Shown: positions 1 through 9,035 of the stretch, in pieces
Layout: each line of letters begins with the position of its first letter
Position numbering within the stretch: the stretch's first letter is position 1
Origin: a bacterium
GTDB lineage: Bacteria; Campylobacterota; Campylobacteria; Campylobacterales; Sulfurimonadaceae
Length of the DNA: 64,000 bases
Reading direction: 5' to 3'
Assembly (NCBI GenBank): GCA_018822665.1
Contig: JAHJJX010000009.1
Location: 1 to 64,000, forward strand
Program-made: the position numbers and the translations under genes
The notes under the pieces: generated by a model
Told to the model about the DNA's origin: nothing
Databases searched by the model: none
What the model saw: the letters and a program-made list of their open reading frames with translations, nothing else

Positions 1-119
1 AAAATATATATCAAATTGAAATTGAATTGCCAAACTCTAAACATAAAGAAAAAGTACTCCTGAATATGGATGAAGAACAGCAGCTTTTACTTCATATCGT
101 CCAATCTGAAATTGGGTGA
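1..119 (+). CDS. 3' end of an unrecognised protein
   Basis: An open frame runs from the window edge (codons in phase from base 3) to a TGA at 117-119, giving the last 38 residues of a protein that begins outside the window. The tail is rich in E, K and L and ends in Q-S-E-I-G. No motif is visible and I do not recognise the family. It lies tail-to-tail with the methylase gene at 205-1059, so it belongs to a rightward unit upstream of the accessory region. Bases 120-204 between them hold only a weak inverted repeat (AAGAGG...CCTCTT). Confidence 0.5.
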   Translation, partial: NIYQIEIELPNSKHKEKVLLNMDEEQQLLLHIVQSEIG

Positions 120-204
120 CCCAGCGACGAAGTCAGGAAAATATACCAAGTGATTAATGGATAAGAGGTGGGTTTACACAGTTTATTTTACGGCCTCTTT
201 TTAA

Positions 205-1059
205 CTATGGTAGATGATGTAAATTACTGGCAAGAAATTCTTTTTTTCTTGGTCTATTTGAATGAGATGTACTTGTATAAGTTATGTCAAAAAGACCTTT
301 ATTAAAAATTGATGTGTCACTATATAAATCCTCTATTGAAGGTGCATAATCATAACTCAACAACCAATTGTATTTTAATGACTTAATGAAGTCACGAAGT
401 TCTATATGATTTGTATCGTTAAAATAAAAATTATATAGTCCTTGTGCTTTATTAACATATGGTGGGTCAAAGTAAATAAATGTTTTATCATTAAAATTCA
501 CTAATTCTTTTTTTAATACATCTAAGTAATTACCTTCTTCAATAAATGATATCCTTTCTTTATATGTCGAAAGTATTTCAATTTGATATGTCAATTGTTT
601 TTTATTAAATCTACAATCAATTTTATACTCAGATTTCTGTTGCTGTCCTCCAATTGGACCTGCTTTTAAAATGCCTGAAAAGTTTGTTCTATTTAAAAAT
701 AAACATTTTAAAGCCTTTGTTCTTGTCGTTCTTGGTTTATAATTTTTATAAAAATTCCATTTTTCAATATTTACATCAATTTTTTTAACTTCTCTAATTA
801 ACCAAGCAGAATCAAAAAAAACTGTCTTCCAAAAAGAGGCAAGAAGTGGGTCTCGCTCTATTAAAGCAATTTTATCAACAAAATCATTTTGTAGTAAAAA
901 TAATGAAAGACTTGCCCCACCAGCAAAAGGTTCAATAAACAGTTCAGGTTTCACCTCATTTTTATTCAAAATTTGAATAAATGCATGAGTGAACTTTTGT
1001 TTTGAACCTGGATACCGCAAAGGGCTTTTTACTATTTTTTTACTATTTTTTTGCATCAT
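205..1059 (-). CDS. dam: Dam/DpnM-type DNA adenine N6-methyltransferase
   Basis: This 284-residue protein has the layout of the D12-class (alpha-group) adenine methyltransferases. RYPGSK near residue 17 and EPFAGG near 43-48 form the S-adenosylmethionine site, and the catalytic DPPY lies near residue 197, followed by the usual C-terminal aromatic-rich region. Family knowledge says such enzymes methylate the N6 of adenine, usually in GATC; the target here cannot be read from sequence. No restriction endonuclease is adjacent, so it is either a solitary regulatory or protective methylase or the remains of a restriction-modification pair whose other half lies left of the window. It is divergent from the HIT gene at 1189, with an AT-rich promoter gap between them. 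Confidence 0.9.
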   Translation of the reverse strand: MMQKNSKKIVKSPLRYPGSKQKFTHAFIQILNKNEVKPELFIEPFAGGASLSLFLLQNDFVDKIALIERDPLLASFWKTVFFDSAWLIREVKKIDVNIEKWNFYKNYKPRTTRTKALKCLFLNRTNFSGILKAGPIGGQQQKSEYKIDCRFNKKQLTYQIEILSTYKERISFIEEGNYLDVLKKELVNFNDKTFIYFDPPYVNKAQGLYNFYFNDTNHIELRDFIKSLKYNWLLSYDYAPSIEDLYSDTSIFNKGLFDITYTSTSHSNRPRKKEFLASNLHHLP

Positions 1060-1188
1060 CGATATTATAGAGAAATAAAGAAAAAATGGCCAGATTTTTC
1101 TAAAGAATTTTCAAGTCTGCTATAGTAAATAGCATTATTTATTATATTTTTAGTATAATGCATAATAAATATACTCTTGGGGTTGAGA

Positions 1189-1812
1189 ATGAAATGTAGA
1201 TTTTGCGACATCGTAAATGGCAATTATAAATATCAAGATGTAGATAAGCCGTTCAGTGAAAATGATGACTTTTTTGCAATAGCTTCAATAGGTTCAATGG
1301 TTGAAGGTTGGTCTCTGATTATTCCAAAAAAACACCAACTTTCAATGAGAAATGTATATTCACATAAAAATTTTAAAAAAATAATAAATGAAATATTACC
1401 TTTGATGTCAGATGAGTATGGCAATATTATTAGTTTTGAGCATGGATCGAATGAAGAGGGCTCTATTACTGCATGTGGAACTGACCATGCACATTTACAT
1501 TTGGTACCATACAAGAGTAGTTTAGTTAATGACCTAAAAGAATCAGGTCTTAAATGGGAACAATGTTTAAGTTCAGAAATAAAAAATAAAACTGCTAACC
1601 AAGAGTATCTATTTTACTCTGATATAAATTCAACTACAAATTGGGAAGATCCAGTTGGTTATCTGCACATATTAGAACATCCTATTTCACAATACTTTAG
1701 ACATTTACTAGCAAAAAAAATAGATAAAGTAGAAGAGTCAGATTATAAAATATTCCCATTTTTAGAAAATGCAGTGCAAACCAGACTGACATTTAATAGA
1801 CTTATAGCTTGA
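1189..1812 (+). CDS. HIT-family nucleotide hydrolase/transferase
   Basis: The protein starts M-K-C-R-F-C and carries the histidine-triad signature HAHLHLVP near residues 100-107, with an N-terminal C-x-x-C that may bind zinc. A TTG at 1177 is in frame, but the ATG at 1189 gives the usual HIT N-terminus (KCRFCDIV), so I start there. HIT enzymes hydrolyse or transfer nucleotidyl groups, for example from AppppA or adenylylated substrates. At about 207 residues it is longer than plain HIT proteins, with an unrecognised C-terminal extension. It is first in a tight three-gene unit with the membrane protein at 1825 and the large PEP-synthase-like/MazG protein at 2336, which suggests a nucleotide-handling system. 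Confidence 0.85.
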   Translation: MKCRFCDIVNGNYKYQDVDKPFSENDDFFAIASIGSMVEGWSLIIPKKHQLSMRNVYSHKNFKKIINEILPLMSDEYGNIISFEHGSNEEGSITACGTDHAHLHLVPYKSSLVNDLKESGLKWEQCLSSEIKNKTANQEYLFYSDINSTTNWEDPVGYLHILEHPISQYFRHLLAKKIDKVEESDYKIFPFLENAVQTRLTFNRLIA

Positions 1813-1824
1813 TAAGGTTTTTAA

Positions 1825-2367
1825 ATGCCTGATAAAACTATTGATAATACTGACTTTCAAGATGAAACCGATGGTAGAAAAGCATATGATTATAAGAGCA
1901 AATATGATTCAACAGCAAGAACTGAAATAAGGTATGAAGCTATATTTTTAATGATTCTACTTTTATTTTCAATATTCATCCTTTTTTATACTTGGAAAGG
2001 TGGTATATACTCTTTTCTGGATATTGGTGCCTCCCAAGAACTTATAGCAAAAAAATATATTTACTACTCAGCTGCTGGAATGCTAGGTGGAATAATCTTT
2101 GGGATGAAATTTTTTTATCGTGCAGTAGCTAGAGGCTTATGGCACCAGGATAGGCGAGTATGGAGACTATTATCTCCTTTGATTTCTGCAATAGTTGCTC
2201 TTATAACCGGTGTTCTTATTGATGCAAGCTTATTAAAGACAGAAGAAGTGACAAGTGGAGCGGCAATTGTGTCCATAGGTTTTTTAGCTGGTTATTTTGC
2301 TGATGAAGCTGTTGGTAAAATGTATGAAATAGCGAATGTTATTTTTGGAGCTAATAAAAACAAGTAA
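1825..2367 (+). CDS. small membrane protein of the HIT/MazG unit
   Basis: This 180-residue protein has a charged soluble N-terminus of about 45 residues and then hydrophobic stretches near 47-65, 88-105, 118-138 and 147-160, consistent with four membrane spans. No enzyme motif is visible and I do not recognise the family. It begins 12 bases after the HIT gene (TAAGG ribosome site), and its last 32 bases overlap the start of the next gene, so the three genes are almost certainly co-transcribed and translationally coupled. Membrane proteins paired with nucleotide-processing enzymes are common in abortive-infection and effector systems; assigning that role here is inference. Confidence 0.75.
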   Translation: MPDKTIDNTDFQDETDGRKAYDYKSKYDSTARTEIRYEAIFLMILLLFSIFILFYTWKGGIYSFLDIGASQELIAKKYIYYSAAGMLGGIIFGMKFFYRAVARGLWHQDRRVWRLLSPLISAIVALITGVLIDASLLKTEEVTSGAAIVSIGFLAGYFADEAVGKMYEIANVIFGANKNK

Positions 2368-4936
2368 GGATATTAAAATAGAAGAAAATTTATTTAAACC
2401 CATACATAATATCATATATGTAACTAATAAATCTATTGACACCCTACATCCTGATGATATTACAATAGACTTTGTTGGTGAAAAAGCTTTTGGTTTATCA
2501 TGCATACCAGAAAATTGGACACTTCCTTTCATTGTTGTTTCTGATACCTTTATCAAAGAAGGGGAAGTCTTATCTGAAGCTTGGACAAAAAATATTTACA
2601 ATGCCTTAAATTTATTAAATATATCTGACGATGATGATATCATAGTGAGATCTTCAAGTACTACTGAGGGCTTAAATGATAGAGGTGAATTGTATTCATT
2701 CCCTGGCAAAGTAAATAATTTAAATAACCTCTTAAGTAAATGTTTTCAAAAAATATCATCTGACAATTCAATTAAAAATCATAAACTACCATTAATAATA
2801 CAAAAATATATAGTTGCACATAGTGAAAAAGGTCATCTTTCTAATGAACGGAGACTAAATAAAGATAAAAGAGATTGGAAATATGAATTAGAAGGAATAA
2901 AACACTTTAATAAAGGCTATTCCGCTCTTTCTATTAGAACCTGGCGAAAAGAATTTGATATAGATAAATATAAAAAGAATACATTATTTTGTAATGTATT
3001 TGAGAATCTAAAGGAAATATTGAAAATACCAGCTAGTTGGATTACTGACAAGAGGTTAAGAATACATTTTGAATGGGTATGGGATGGGACAAATATATAC
3101 CTTGTCCAAGCTGATGAAGAGTGTAATAAAGAAGGTATCAAACCAACAGATATTAGTAATTATAACGAATTAACAGATTTCAATCCTCAAGTTTTAATTA
3201 AAATCAACCAAGAATATGCTGAAAAGTATTCTAAAATAAAAAATGTACTTATATATCAAAAATTAAACCTACCAATTGCTCCACTATATATCCTTGATAA
3301 TATTGAAATAATAAAACAATTGGCAGAAGAAACTATATCAGAAGATTTACATGATGATATTAAAGCGTTAATGCAAAGTTCTTTAATTATTAGGATGGAT
3401 GTTGATACAAACTCTAAAATTATTAGACAATCATTACCAAGAAAAGAATTTTATGATTTAACAACCGCTTTAAATTGGTTAATAAAACAATGTGTCAAAA
3501 TCAAAGAGGAAGGATTAGAAGATAAAATAATTTTTATCTTTCATAATTTTATTCCAGCTATTTCTTCTGCATTTGCATATGCATCTCCAAATGAAAGAAA
3601 AGTTCAAATTGAAGCACTATGGGGTCTGCCGGAAGGCTTATATTTTAATGCACATGATAAATATATAGTAGATACAAAAAATACGGAAAATATTGATAAT
3701 TTCGATATTCACAGAAAAATAATATATAAACATTATTTAGTTTCTGCAGATGCGGATGGGAACTGGTCTACTAATGTTCTTCAAGCACCATTTGATTGGA
3801 AAGATTCGGTAGGAAATGATAAATGGCTTAAACAAATAGCTTTAGACTCCAAAAGGATAGCTATTGAAGAAAATAAATCATTAAGTATTATGTGGTTCGT
3901 TAATGTACCAAAAGAAGTATGCATTACTCAAGTCTTTCCTTGGCACCATGAAGATATTGACCTAAACACAACCAATATGACACATAAATATCGCAAAAAA
4001 ACTCACCATGATAGGTCATTTACAATCTACACTAATGATGATTTAGAATATCTGAGAAATGAAGCTAAAAATGAAATCTCTTCTATAACGCGTATTCATA
4101 TTCAGCCAAAAGAAGATAGTTTGCTTAGAAATAAACATATCTTACAGGAAATAGGTGAGTTAAGTAAAAAGATTGATGCAGTTATCGTGTTAGAAGGGGG
4201 GACATTGTCTCATGCTTATTATCAATTAATGAAAACGGATGCAATTATAGAACTATCTCATTCATTTGGTGATTTTGAAGATAAGCAGGAGTTTAATAAA
4301 TTAGTTAGGGATAAAATTCCTGAGAATATAGAAAGTGGCGGCGAAGTTGTAAATACGGCTAAATTAACCAAAATCTCCATGCTTCGTGCATTAAAAGATA
4401 AATTAATAGAGGAAGCATTTGAAGTGTTTGATTCAGATGAAGATTCATTGTTAGGAGAACTTGCAGATGTAAGTGAAGTCATTGATGGGATTTTACATCA
4501 TTTAAATATTGATAAAAAAGAATTACTAGAAAAACAAAAACAAAAATATGAAAAAGTAGGTGGATTTAAAGAAGGGCTTATTTTATTAGATACTGAAAAC
4601 CCTATACCGACACTAAAAGAAGATGTACCTAATTCACTATTTAAAGATGATATATATCATGAACATTCAAGTATAGATTATGAAGATTTACCAACAAAAA
4701 AAATTCATTCATACAAGGATAAACGAGAGTTAATTGGTGAAGATGAAAATCTTATTAGACTAACGATACCAATGACACAAGATTCTTGGAATACTACAGT
4801 GATGGATTTAGATTTATCTAAAAAACAAAAAACAAAATTACAACTATCCGGTAAAAGAATCGATTCATCATATCAAGTAGAACTTTCTGTTTTTACCAAA
4901 AAAGAAAATAAGCAATTAGTTATAGAGTTTGAATAG
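2336..4936 (+). CDS. tandem PEP-synthase-like ATP-binding protein fused to a MazG-like NTP pyrophosphohydrolase
   Basis: The 866-residue protein is multi-domain. Residues of about 40-270 resemble the ATP-grasp domain of PEP synthase/pyruvate phosphate dikinase (GEKAFGLS, VRSSSTTEG, a FPGKVNN stretch, and a final LVQADEE). Residues of about 300-560 look like a second, diverged copy (IIRMD, FIPAISSAFAYASP, EALWGLPEG). Residues of about 650-760 form a MazG/phosphoribosyl-ATP pyrophosphohydrolase-like module (KLVRDKIPE, then EEAFE and ELADVSEVID acidic helices that bind magnesium). The last 100 residues are unassigned. The phosphohistidine swivel and TIM-barrel domains of true PEP synthase are absent, so this is not central metabolism. 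The ATG at 2336 overlaps the previous gene by 32 bases. An anti-phage or nucleotide-signal function is inferred from domain make-up and location. Confidence 0.7.
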   Translation: MLFLELIKTSKDIKIEENLFKPIHNIIYVTNKSIDTLHPDDITIDFVGEKAFGLSCIPENWTLPFIVVSDTFIKEGEVLSEAWTKNIYNALNLLNISDDDDIIVRSSSTTEGLNDRGELYSFPGKVNNLNNLLSKCFQKISSDNSIKNHKLPLIIQKYIVAHSEKGHLSNERRLNKDKRDWKYELEGIKHFNKGYSALSIRTWRKEFDIDKYKKNTLFCNVFENLKEILKIPASWITDKRLRIHFEWVWDGTNIYLVQADEECNKEGIKPTDISNYNELTDFNPQVLIKINQEYAEKYSKIKNVLIYQKLNLPIAPLYILDNIEIIKQLAEETISEDLHDDIKALMQSSLIIRMDVDTNSKIIRQSLPRKEFYDLTTALNWLIKQCVKIKEEGLEDKIIFIFHNFIPAISSAFAYASPNERKVQIEALWGLPEGLYFNAHDKYIVDTKNTENIDNFDIHRKIIYKHYLVSADADGNWSTNVLQAPFDWKDSVGNDKWLKQIALDSKRIAIEENKSLSIMWFVNVPKEVCITQVFPWHHEDIDLNTTNMTHKYRKKTHHDRSFTIYTNDDLEYLRNEAKNEISSITRIHIQPKEDSLLRNKHILQEIGELSKKIDAVIVLEGGTLSHAYYQLMKTDAIIELSHSFGDFEDKQEFNKLVRDKIPENIESGGEVVNTAKLTKISMLRALKDKLIEEAFEVFDSDEDSLLGELADVSEVIDGILHHLNIDKKELLEKQKQKYEKVGGFKEGLILLDTENPIPTLKEDVPNSLFKDDIYHEHSSIDYEDLPTKKIHSYKDKRELIGEDENLIRLTIPMTQDSWNTTVMDLDLSKKQKTKLQLSGKRIDSSYQVELSVFTKKENKQLVIEFE

Positions 4937-5326
4937 TTATATTTCTTTAGTACCATTAATCAGCTTTAACTCTCTATATTTCGCTAAAAGGAGCAGTCCT
5001 GAACCAATAATAAAAAATATTCCAACAATATAGCTAATTATTTCAGTTTGGTTAGATGTCATTTTAAAACTAGTATCATCCTCTGCTTTTGTGTATTCTC
5101 TAAATGAAATAGGATTTGTCCAAATATTTACTTCTGTTACTTCAGGGTGTAGTTTTTGATAGTTGGAAATACTCGCATTATATATCATATCAATCTTTTT
5201 TTCAATTTTATAACGAATAGAATTATTGGTAATCGTTGAAGATAAATTCAGTAAAAATAATTGTGAAAATGAGGAAATCAATATTAATATTAAACCGGTT
5301 AATTCCAATCGTTTGATAATTTTCAT
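4937..5326 (-). CDS. small two-span membrane protein, unknown
   Basis: This 129-residue protein has a hydrophobic segment near residues 11-30 and another near 97-115, with a hydrophilic loop of about 65 residues between them. No catalytic motif or recognised family. It converges on the large MazG-fusion gene with no spare bases: that gene's TAG ends at 4936 and this gene's stop begins at 4937. It may be an unrelated accessory gene or the fourth member of the neighbouring system read from the other strand; the sequence does not decide. Confidence 0.55.
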   Translation of the reverse strand: MKIIKRLELTGLILILISSFSQLFLLNLSSTITNNSIRYKIEKKIDMIYNASISNYQKLHPEVTEVNIWTNPISFREYTKAEDDTSFKMTSNQTEIISYIVGIFFIIGSGLLLLAKYRELKLINGTKEI

Positions 5327-5469
5327 ATCAATATCCCCACTCTACTAAATACATTCTAACACTATACAGTAAAGTTAATTAAAATTATTTTTTCAAAATA
5401 TATCCATTTTATCAGTAATCTCAACAAAAATACTAAAAACTCCTATAAATAAAATAAAAAGGAGTTCTC

Positions 5470-5519
5470 ATGAACAAATCCGATTTAATCAATCAAGTAA
5501 GCCAATCAACAGGTCAATC
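5470..5519 (+). pseudogene. 5' remnant of an HU-type DNA-binding protein gene
   Basis: A good ribosome site (AAGGAG) is followed by an ATG and 17 codons, MNKSDLINQVSQSTGQS, which match the usual N-terminus of HU/IHF-type histone-like proteins. The frame stops matching at about 5520, where the IS21-family element begins. The remaining ~75 residues of an HU protein are found nowhere in the window, so the gene was cut by insertion and its 3' part lost. The ribosome site can pair with an upstream AACTCC at 5438-5443. Confidence 0.6.
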
Positions 5520-5526
5520 TGTACGC

Positions 5527-5614
5527 GCGCATCTCATTTGGCCACCCCGCGCATTTGCATTTGGCCAGCTGACGCATCAACACTTGGCCACCTCGCGCAT
5601 TGATTATTTGGCCG
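5527..5614 (+). repeat. four direct repeats at the IS21 left end
   Basis: Four imperfect repeats with the pattern GCGCAT or CGCAT, 6-7 bases, then TTGGCC(A) start at 5527, 5549, 5573 and 5595, spaced 22-24 bases apart. IS21-family elements are known to carry multiple terminal repeats bound by IstA, which fits their position between the element tip and istA. Confidence 0.7.
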
Positions 5615-5697
5615 GCTAAATGAGTGTGATGCGCGGCTAAGCTAGAGTTAAGTTAAAGAATATTCTTCACTATAATACACCTAAAAAGGTGTGATAA

Positions 5698-7287
5698 ATG
5701 AGGAAAGTATGTATGAGTAAAATCAAAGAGGTGTTAAGATTAAAATATCTTAACCAACTATCCAACAGACAGATTCAATCTATCACTGGAGTATCACGAA
5801 ACAGTGTTGCCAACTATGTAAAAAGTTTCATAGAACTATCCGCTCCACTTGAAGATGTACTCGAACTAAAAGAGACAGATTTAGAACAGCTATTCCATCC
5901 AAATAAACCGACACACACCACTAAGCAAGTCAAACTAGCCCTTATTCACCCAGATTGGAATCATGTAAGAGAAGAGCTTACTAAAAAAGGGATGACGAGG
6001 GCTCTACTGTATGAAGAGTATAAAAGTGCCCAACCAGATTTATATAGCTATAGCCAGTTTAATCGTTATTATGCAAAATTCTTAAAGAGTGTTAATCCAT
6101 CTATGCGTCAAGTACATTATGCGGGTAACAAACTCTTTATCGACTATAGCGGACTAACAATGCCCATAGTAGACCAAAAAACAGGAGAGATATCAAAAGC
6201 TCAAATATTTGTATGCGTTTTAGGAGCAAGTGGATACACATTTGTTCACGCCACACCTTCACAGAGCACCAAAGATTTCATCAATTCTCATGTCTTAGCC
6301 TTTAGTTTTTATGGTGGTGTTCCAAATATCTTAGTACCTGACAATCTAAAAGCAGCAGTCATCTCTCATAAAAAAGGAGTTGTAAAACTCAATGAAAGTT
6401 ATGCGGATATGGCAAGACACTATGGCGTTGCAATAGAGCCGGCACGCCCCTATAAACCACAGGACAAATCTAAAGTTGAACTAGGTGTAAAAGCCATACA
6501 GCGATGGATACTGATGAAACTGCGTCATCATACCTTCTTTAGCGTAGATGAACTTAACCAGCAGATAAACTTACTTCTTGATGGCTACAACAATAAAGTC
6601 ATACGAAGATTAGGTAAAAGTAGAACAGAGTTGTTTGAGATGCTTGACAGGCCTTTACTGCATCCGCTCAGAGCAAACAACTACATCTATAAAGAGTTTA
6701 AAACTGCCACAGTAGGAATGGATTATCATGTGGAACTTGATGGCAGTGGTTATTCGGTTCCTTATAAATATCTCGGTAAAAAAGTAGATGTGACATACTC
6801 CTCAACCTCTCTTACCATTGCATTTGGAGGAGAAGTCATAGCACACCACCCAAAACTCTCAAAACCCTATCATGATTCGACGCTACTAGAGCATATGCCC
6901 AAAGAGCATGAGTACCAGCATGAGAAGTGGAATCCAAGAAGAATACTTGGTTGGGCAAATACAATAGGTGCCAATACAACAGCGCTTGTCCAAAGTATTA
7001 TGGACAAGCGCTCTCATCAGGTCAGAGGATATAAATCTTGTATGGCTATTCTTAGTTTTTCAAAAACATACGGTGCTGATGCACTAGAGATGGCATCACA
7101 AGCAGCATATGAATTAAACATTCATAAAGTTGCATCTATAGAATCAATGCTAAAAACAAAAAGTTATTTGCTTCATAACCCACAAACCAGTGCAAATAAT
7201 AATATATTTCTCAACAACCATAAAAACATCAGAGGCAGTGAGTATTACTCACAGATAGACAATAAAAATACAAAGGCAAAAATATAA
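5698..7287 (+). CDS. istA: IS21-family transposase IstA
   Basis: The 529-residue transposase has an N-terminal helix-turn-helix (LSNRQIQSITGVSRNSVANY, about residues 21-40). The DDE/RNase-H-fold catalytic core is residues 125-300: GNKLFIDYSG with the first Asp, VPDNLKAAV with the second Asp, and KPQDKSKVELGVK with the Glu. Length matches IstA. A second in-frame ATG at 5713 follows a better ribosome site (GAGGAAAG) and may be the real start. It ends on the first base of the istB start codon, the usual coupling in this family. The catalytic residues look intact, but the element lacks a working IstB and a right end. Confidence 0.92.
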   Translation: MRKVCMSKIKEVLRLKYLNQLSNRQIQSITGVSRNSVANYVKSFIELSAPLEDVLELKETDLEQLFHPNKPTHTTKQVKLALIHPDWNHVREELTKKGMTRALLYEEYKSAQPDLYSYSQFNRYYAKFLKSVNPSMRQVHYAGNKLFIDYSGLTMPIVDQKTGEISKAQIFVCVLGASGYTFVHATPSQSTKDFINSHVLAFSFYGGVPNILVPDNLKAAVISHKKGVVKLNESYADMARHYGVAIEPARPYKPQDKSKVELGVKAIQRWILMKLRHHTFFSVDELNQQINLLLDGYNNKVIRRLGKSRTELFEMLDRPLLHPLRANNYIYKEFKTATVGMDYHVELDGSGYSVPYKYLGKKVDVTYSSTSLTIAFGGEVIAHHPKLSKPYHDSTLLEHMPKEHEYQHEKWNPRRILGWANTIGANTTALVQSIMDKRSHQVRGYKSCMAILSFSKTYGADALEMASQAAYELNIHKVASIESMLKTKSYLLHNPQTSANNNIFLNNHKNIRGSEYYSQIDNKNTKAKI

Positions 7288-7637
7288 TGATTACAACATC
7301 AACACTACTAGAGCAAACCACAGCACTGAGTCTCTCAGGTTTTAAACAATCACTCCTGCTCCAATCCGAAGATACAAAGTATCACTCGCTCTCATTCGAA
7401 GAAAGGCTCTTTCATCTCTTTGAAGCAGAGATAAACCAAAGACAGGATAAACGAATCAAACGGATGCTCACGCAAGCTAATTTCAAAGATAAGACTGCTT
7501 CACTCGAACAGATACAATATCTTCCAAAAAGAAAGCTAGATAAGTCACTGATTCTCTCTTTAGCCAATGGAGACTTTATCAACAAAAATCAAAATATTCT
7601 TCTCAACGGTGCTACAGGTACAGGTTATGTAAAGTAA
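7287..7637 (+). pseudogene. istB: istB ATPase, truncated at the Walker A motif
   Basis: About 112 residues of a normal IstB helper ATPase (usually about 250) are present: the N-terminal LSFEERLFHLFEAE region and the start of the P-loop, GATGTG. The invariant Lys and everything after it are replaced by Y-V-K-stop, encoded by the start of the next element. AAA+ activity is therefore lost. Confidence 0.88.
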
Positions 7638-7704
7638 ATTGATATGTAAAGTTTTTGGCAATAGTCCCATAAATCGGTTCTTCTTGCTTTAAAAACTTTA
7701 CATA
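7626..7704. repeat. recombinase-type repeat cluster at the tyrosine-recombinase element's end
   Basis: TATGTAAAGT occurs at 7626-7635 and again at 7643-7652, 17 bases apart. The second copy extends to TATGTAAAGTTTTT (7643-7656) and is matched by a perfect inverted copy, AAAAACTTTACATA, at 7691-7704. The cluster starts exactly where istB is interrupted and just precedes the recombinase genes, so it probably marks the element tip and recombinase binding sites. Confidence 0.55.
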
Positions 7705-7772
7705 TATTTTTCAACATAGATTCTATAATGAACTGCCTAGCAATTGCTAGAGTATGTATCAAAGGATTTATT

Positions 7773-9035
7773 GTGGAAGCAAAACAAAGAGTTATAGAGG
7801 TTAAAGACCTTATCGACCAAACACTTCAGTCTATGTTGAATATTGGATATTCAGAGAAATATCTTAAGCAGTTTAGATACTCATATAAACTATTTTTGGA
7901 GTATTCACTAAAAAATAGTTGTCAATATTACAATGAAAAACTCGCACTGACATTTTTAGAAGAATACTGTAGTATCTTCTCTAATAAAGATGTGCAAAAA
8001 AACACTTATAAAAAAAGAAAAAATGCTATATCTAAACTTGATGAAATGCATAAATATAATAACATAAGTTCAAGAAAGCAGTTTTCCAGAAAAAAGTATC
8101 AATTTTATGGGGCTTTACAAAGCAGTATAGAAAAATATCTAATCTTCAAAGCAACTATTGTATCAGAAGCCAGAATAAGATCAATAAAACTATATCTTGA
8201 AAGATTTAGTCTATTTATTTCAAAGATAGATACAATTAAACAAGTCACAGATTTAACAAATGAACATATAATCAAATTTATTGAGTCTTGTTCAATTTAT
8301 AGCGATCATACAATTTATGCCACAGTTACATCTGTACGTCAATACATTGCTTACCTTGAAAAGAATGAGTACATTCGAGAAAAGTTATCTGCAAGAATCC
8401 CTAAAATAGCTAAAAAAAGAGAAAAATCTTATCCCAGTGCTTTTACAAAAGATGAAACAGAAGCACTCTTAAATAGCATAAAAAGAGAGAACCCTAAAGA
8501 GCGAAGAGATTATGCTATGTTGCTTTTAGCTGCAAGGATCGGATTAAGAGCTTCCGATATTGCTAATTTAGAGTTTAGAAATATTGATTGGGATAGGAAT
8601 CAAATAAATATAGTGCAACAAAAAACCAAGACACCGCTTACTCTTCCACTACTAAATGATGTTGGTAAAGCGATTATTGATTATATAAAAAATGGTAGAC
8701 CAAAAGTTGATGAACCACATATCTTTATTAGAGAAAACAAACCCTACATAAAAATAAATGGATCTTCTTTACATATGATAGTTGATGAATATTTAAAACG
8801 TGCAAATATAAAAGTACCAATAGGTAAGAAACATGGCCCACATGCTTTAAGACACTCTATTGCAACACTTCTACTTGAAAATAACATTCCAATATCCACC
8901 ATTAAAGAGATTTTAGCACATAAAAGCAGTGAGACCACAAAAGTCTATCTCAAAGTTGCTCAAAAGCAATTGCTTGAATGTGCTTTAGATGTTGATTTTT
9001 CAGCTAATAATGGAGATAAATCATGTATTCAATGA
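7773..9035 (+). CDS. tyrosine recombinase, first of a tandem pair (RIT/Tn554-like)
   Basis: This protein has an N-terminal SAM-like core-binding region and a C-terminal tyrosine recombinase domain. The catalytic set is visible: Arg in AARIGLRASDIANL, Lys in QQKTKTPLTL, H-x-x-R in HALRHSIATLL, His in LAHKSS and the nucleophile Tyr in TKVYLKVA. I prefer the GTG at 7773, 6 bases after AAAGGA, over the upstream ATG at 7728, which lacks a ribosome site. It overlaps the next recombinase gene by 13 bases. Back-to-back recombinases of this kind occur in RIT (recombinase in trio) and Tn554-like elements; here the second is broken and no third is seen. Confidence 0.85.
   Translation: MEAKQRVIEVKDLIDQTLQSMLNIGYSEKYLKQFRYSYKLFLEYSLKNSCQYYNEKLALTFLEEYCSIFSNKDVQKNTYKKRKNAISKLDEMHKYNNISSRKQFSRKKYQFYGALQSSIEKYLIFKATIVSEARIRSIKLYLERFSLFISKIDTIKQVTDLTNEHIIKFIESCSIYSDHTIYATVTSVRQYIAYLEKNEYIREKLSARIPKIAKKREKSYPSAFTKDETEALLNSIKRENPKERRDYAMLLLAARIGLRASDIANLEFRNIDWDRNQINIVQQKTKTPLTLPLLNDVGKAIIDYIKNGRPKVDEPHIFIRENKPYIKINGSSLHMIVDEYLKRANIKVPIGKKHGPHALRHSIATLLLENNIPISTIKEILAHKSSETTKVYLKVAQKQLLECALDVDFSANNGDKSCIQ

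Larger units (their letters stand above)
5520..7625 (+). mobile_element. IS21-family element, 3'-truncated
   Basis: The left end begins TGTACGCGCGC immediately after the HU fragment and carries four GCGCAT...TTGGCC repeats, as expected for the multiple transposase-binding repeats at IS21 ends. istA is full length. istB stops inside its Walker A motif at about 7624, where a different element begins. The right end and the rest of istB are missing, so this copy cannot move on its own. Confidence 0.85.

Noticed and set aside
1177-1188. TTG start for the HIT protein
   Set aside because: The ATG at 1189 gives the family-typical N-terminus.
2336-4936. A PEP synthase or pyruvate phosphate dikinase of central metabolism
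   Set aside because: The phosphohistidine swivel and PEP-binding barrel domains are missing and a MazG domain is present instead.
5527-5614. CRISPR-like short repeats
   Set aside because: Only four imperfect repeats with no uniform spacers; they are IS21 terminal repeats next to istA.
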